Assembly: GCA_020720945.1 (NCBI GenBank)
Contig: DYNR01000063.1
Coordinates: 1 to 6,449 of the forward strand
DNA: 6,449 nt
Origin: Chthoniobacter flavus
GTDB lineage: Bacteria; Verrucomicrobiota; Verrucomicrobiia; Chthoniobacterales; DYNR01
Direction of reading: 5' to 3'
Shown here: piece after piece, positions 5,614-6,449 of the stretch
How the letters are laid out: every line of letters starts with the position of its first letter
Position numbering within the stretch: the stretch's first letter is position 1
Notes under the pieces: model-generated
Told to the model about the DNA's origin: nothing
The model's input: the letters and a program-made list of their open reading frames with translations, nothing else
Database searches by the model: none
Made by a program: the position numbers and the translations under genes

Positions 5614-6375
5614 TTAAGAAAGGATGGTCGGGGCGTCCGAGACGATGGTTCCGATGGGTTCGCCGAGGACGGCGCGGCGGATGTTTTCCGGGTGGTTCAT
5701 GTTGAAGACGATGATGGGCATCCGGTTGTCCATGCAAAGGCTGAAAGCGGTGGAGTCCATGACTTGGAGGCGTTTTGCCAAAGCGTCGGTGAAGGAGATG
5801 CGGGAGAAGCGTTTTGCGGTGGGGTTTTTTACGGGGTCGGCCTCGTAGATGCCGTCCACTTTTGTCGCTTTGAAGATGATGTTTGCGCCGATTTCGTTTG
5901 CGCGGAGGGCGGCGGTGGTATCGGTCGAAAAGAAAGGGTTCCCGGTTCCTGCGACGAAGATGACGACCCTGCCGTGCTCTAGGTGGCGGGTGGCGCGGCG
6001 GAGGATAAAAGGTTCGGCGACATTGTGCATTTCGATGGCACTTTGGACGCGGGTGGTGACGCCGATGTCTTCGAGGACGCTCATGAGAGCCATGCCGTTG
6101 ATGACGGTGGCGAGCATCCCCATGTAATCGGCGGTCGTGCGGTTCATGCCGCGGTGGCTTGCGGCAAGGCCGCGCCAGATGTTGCCGCCGCCGACGACGA
6201 TGGCGAGTTCGACGCCCATGGCGTGGACTTCCTTGATTTCCGAAGCCATAGCGGAGACGATTTGGGGCGAGATGCTTTCGGGTTCATCGGAAGAACGGAG
6301 AGCTTCGCCGCTGATTTTCAAAACGATACGCTTGTAAGCCGGTTGAGAGATGGGTGCTTGAGATGGTGTCGTCAT
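5614..6375 (-). CDS. pyrH: UMP kinase PyrH
   Basis: Phosphorylates UMP to UDP with ATP in the cytosol. It is a hexameric amino-acid-kinase-family enzyme, regulated in many bacteria by GTP and UTP. The 253-residue protein carries all main motifs: KRIVLKISGEAL (15-26), VVGGGNIWRG (60-69), RTTADYMGMLATVING (79-94), GTGNPFFSTDTTA (143-155), ATKVDGIYEADPVKNP (170-185) and VMDSTAFSLC (205-214). ATG at 6375 (MTTPSQAP) gives a short polar leader before the first strand. The in-frame ATG at 6423 would add a 16-residue hydrophobic leader, unlikely for a cytosolic kinase. Neither start has a clear Shine-Dalgarno. It heads the visible gene series and is followed by frr; the usual upstream neighbours rpsB and tsf would lie outside the window. 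Confidence 0.97.
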   Translation of the reverse strand: MTTPSQAPISQPAYKRIVLKISGEALRSSDEPESISPQIVSAMASEIKEVHAMGVELAIVVGGGNIWRGLAASHRGMNRTTADYMGMLATVINGMALMSVLEDIGVTTRVQSAIEMHNVAEPFILRRATRHLEHGRVVIFVAGTGNPFFSTDTTAALRANEIGANIIFKATKVDGIYEADPVKNPTAKRFSRISFTDALAKRLQVMDSTAFSLCMDNRMPIIVFNMNHPENIRRAVLGEPIGTIVSDAPTILS

Positions 6376-6449
6376 TGAGGTCGTATTTGAGCGGAAGATT
6401 TGCGCAAAGAAAAGAAGAAACATCCGGGGTTGCTTTTTTTCTCAAAGGG
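6376..6449 (-). other. Upstream region of pyrH, cut by window edge
   Basis: These 74 bases precede pyrH and contain no convincing gene. On the coding strand there is an A7 run near the edge and a pyrimidine-rich stretch around 6405-6420. A TTGAGA hexamer (6440-6445) and TGTTTC (6417-6422) are 17 bases apart but match a sigma70 promoter poorly. The tail of an upstream gene may reach into the edge. Confidence 0.4.

Noticed and set aside
6376..6423. Upstream ATG adding a 16-residue hydrophobic leader to PyrH
   Set aside because: UMP kinase is cytosolic and the leader lacks homology to the family; the inner ATG gives normal length.
6417..6445. Possible sigma70 promoter TTGAGA-17-TGTTTC before pyrH
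   Set aside because: The -35 is acceptable but the -10 matches only two of six bases, so it is not supportable as a promoter.

Overview
This window holds nine closely packed protein genes, all on the minus strand, so it reads from high to low coordinates. No rRNA, tRNA, CRISPR array, transposon or phage gene is visible. The base composition is GC-rich with several homopolymer runs, and the genes look like bacterial chromosomal housekeeping genes. Taxonomy cannot be fixed from this window alone. The long plant/Bacteroides-like CysE, the isolated nuoD and the near absence of Shine-Dalgarno motifs would fit a GC-rich member of the Verrucomicrobiota or a nearby phylum, but this is a low-confidence inference.

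Layout in transcription order. A 74-base edge region (6449-6376) leads into pyrH (UMP kinase) and frr (ribosome recycling factor), the conserved bacterial pyrH-frr pair. An exported thioredoxin-fold protein without catalytic cysteines starts inside the end of frr. A small stand-alone cyclic-nucleotide-binding-like domain protein follows, after a 53-base gap that contains an 8-bp triple repeat. Next is nuoD (complex I 49-kDa-type subunit), without its usual nuo neighbours. A chain of four overlapping or touching genes ends the cluster: an unrecognised one-TM membrane protein, cysE (serine acetyltransferase), a SprT-like zinc metalloprotease and thiE (thiamine-phosphate synthase). A 7-bp tandem repeat, cut by the window edge, lies downstream of thiE.

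The genes belong to different pathways: pyrimidine nucleotides, translation, respiration, cysteine and thiamine. Same-strand packing, stop/start overlaps and no visible terminator between genes suggest co-transcription of at least the four distal genes, possibly of all nine. I see no dedicated new multi-gene system. The least expected signals are: A8 and A9 runs in two upstream genes, each placed so that a -1 slip would join the downstream gene's frame; no convincing SD site before most genes; C-over-G excess on the coding strand; and two domain proteins lacking their family's key residues.
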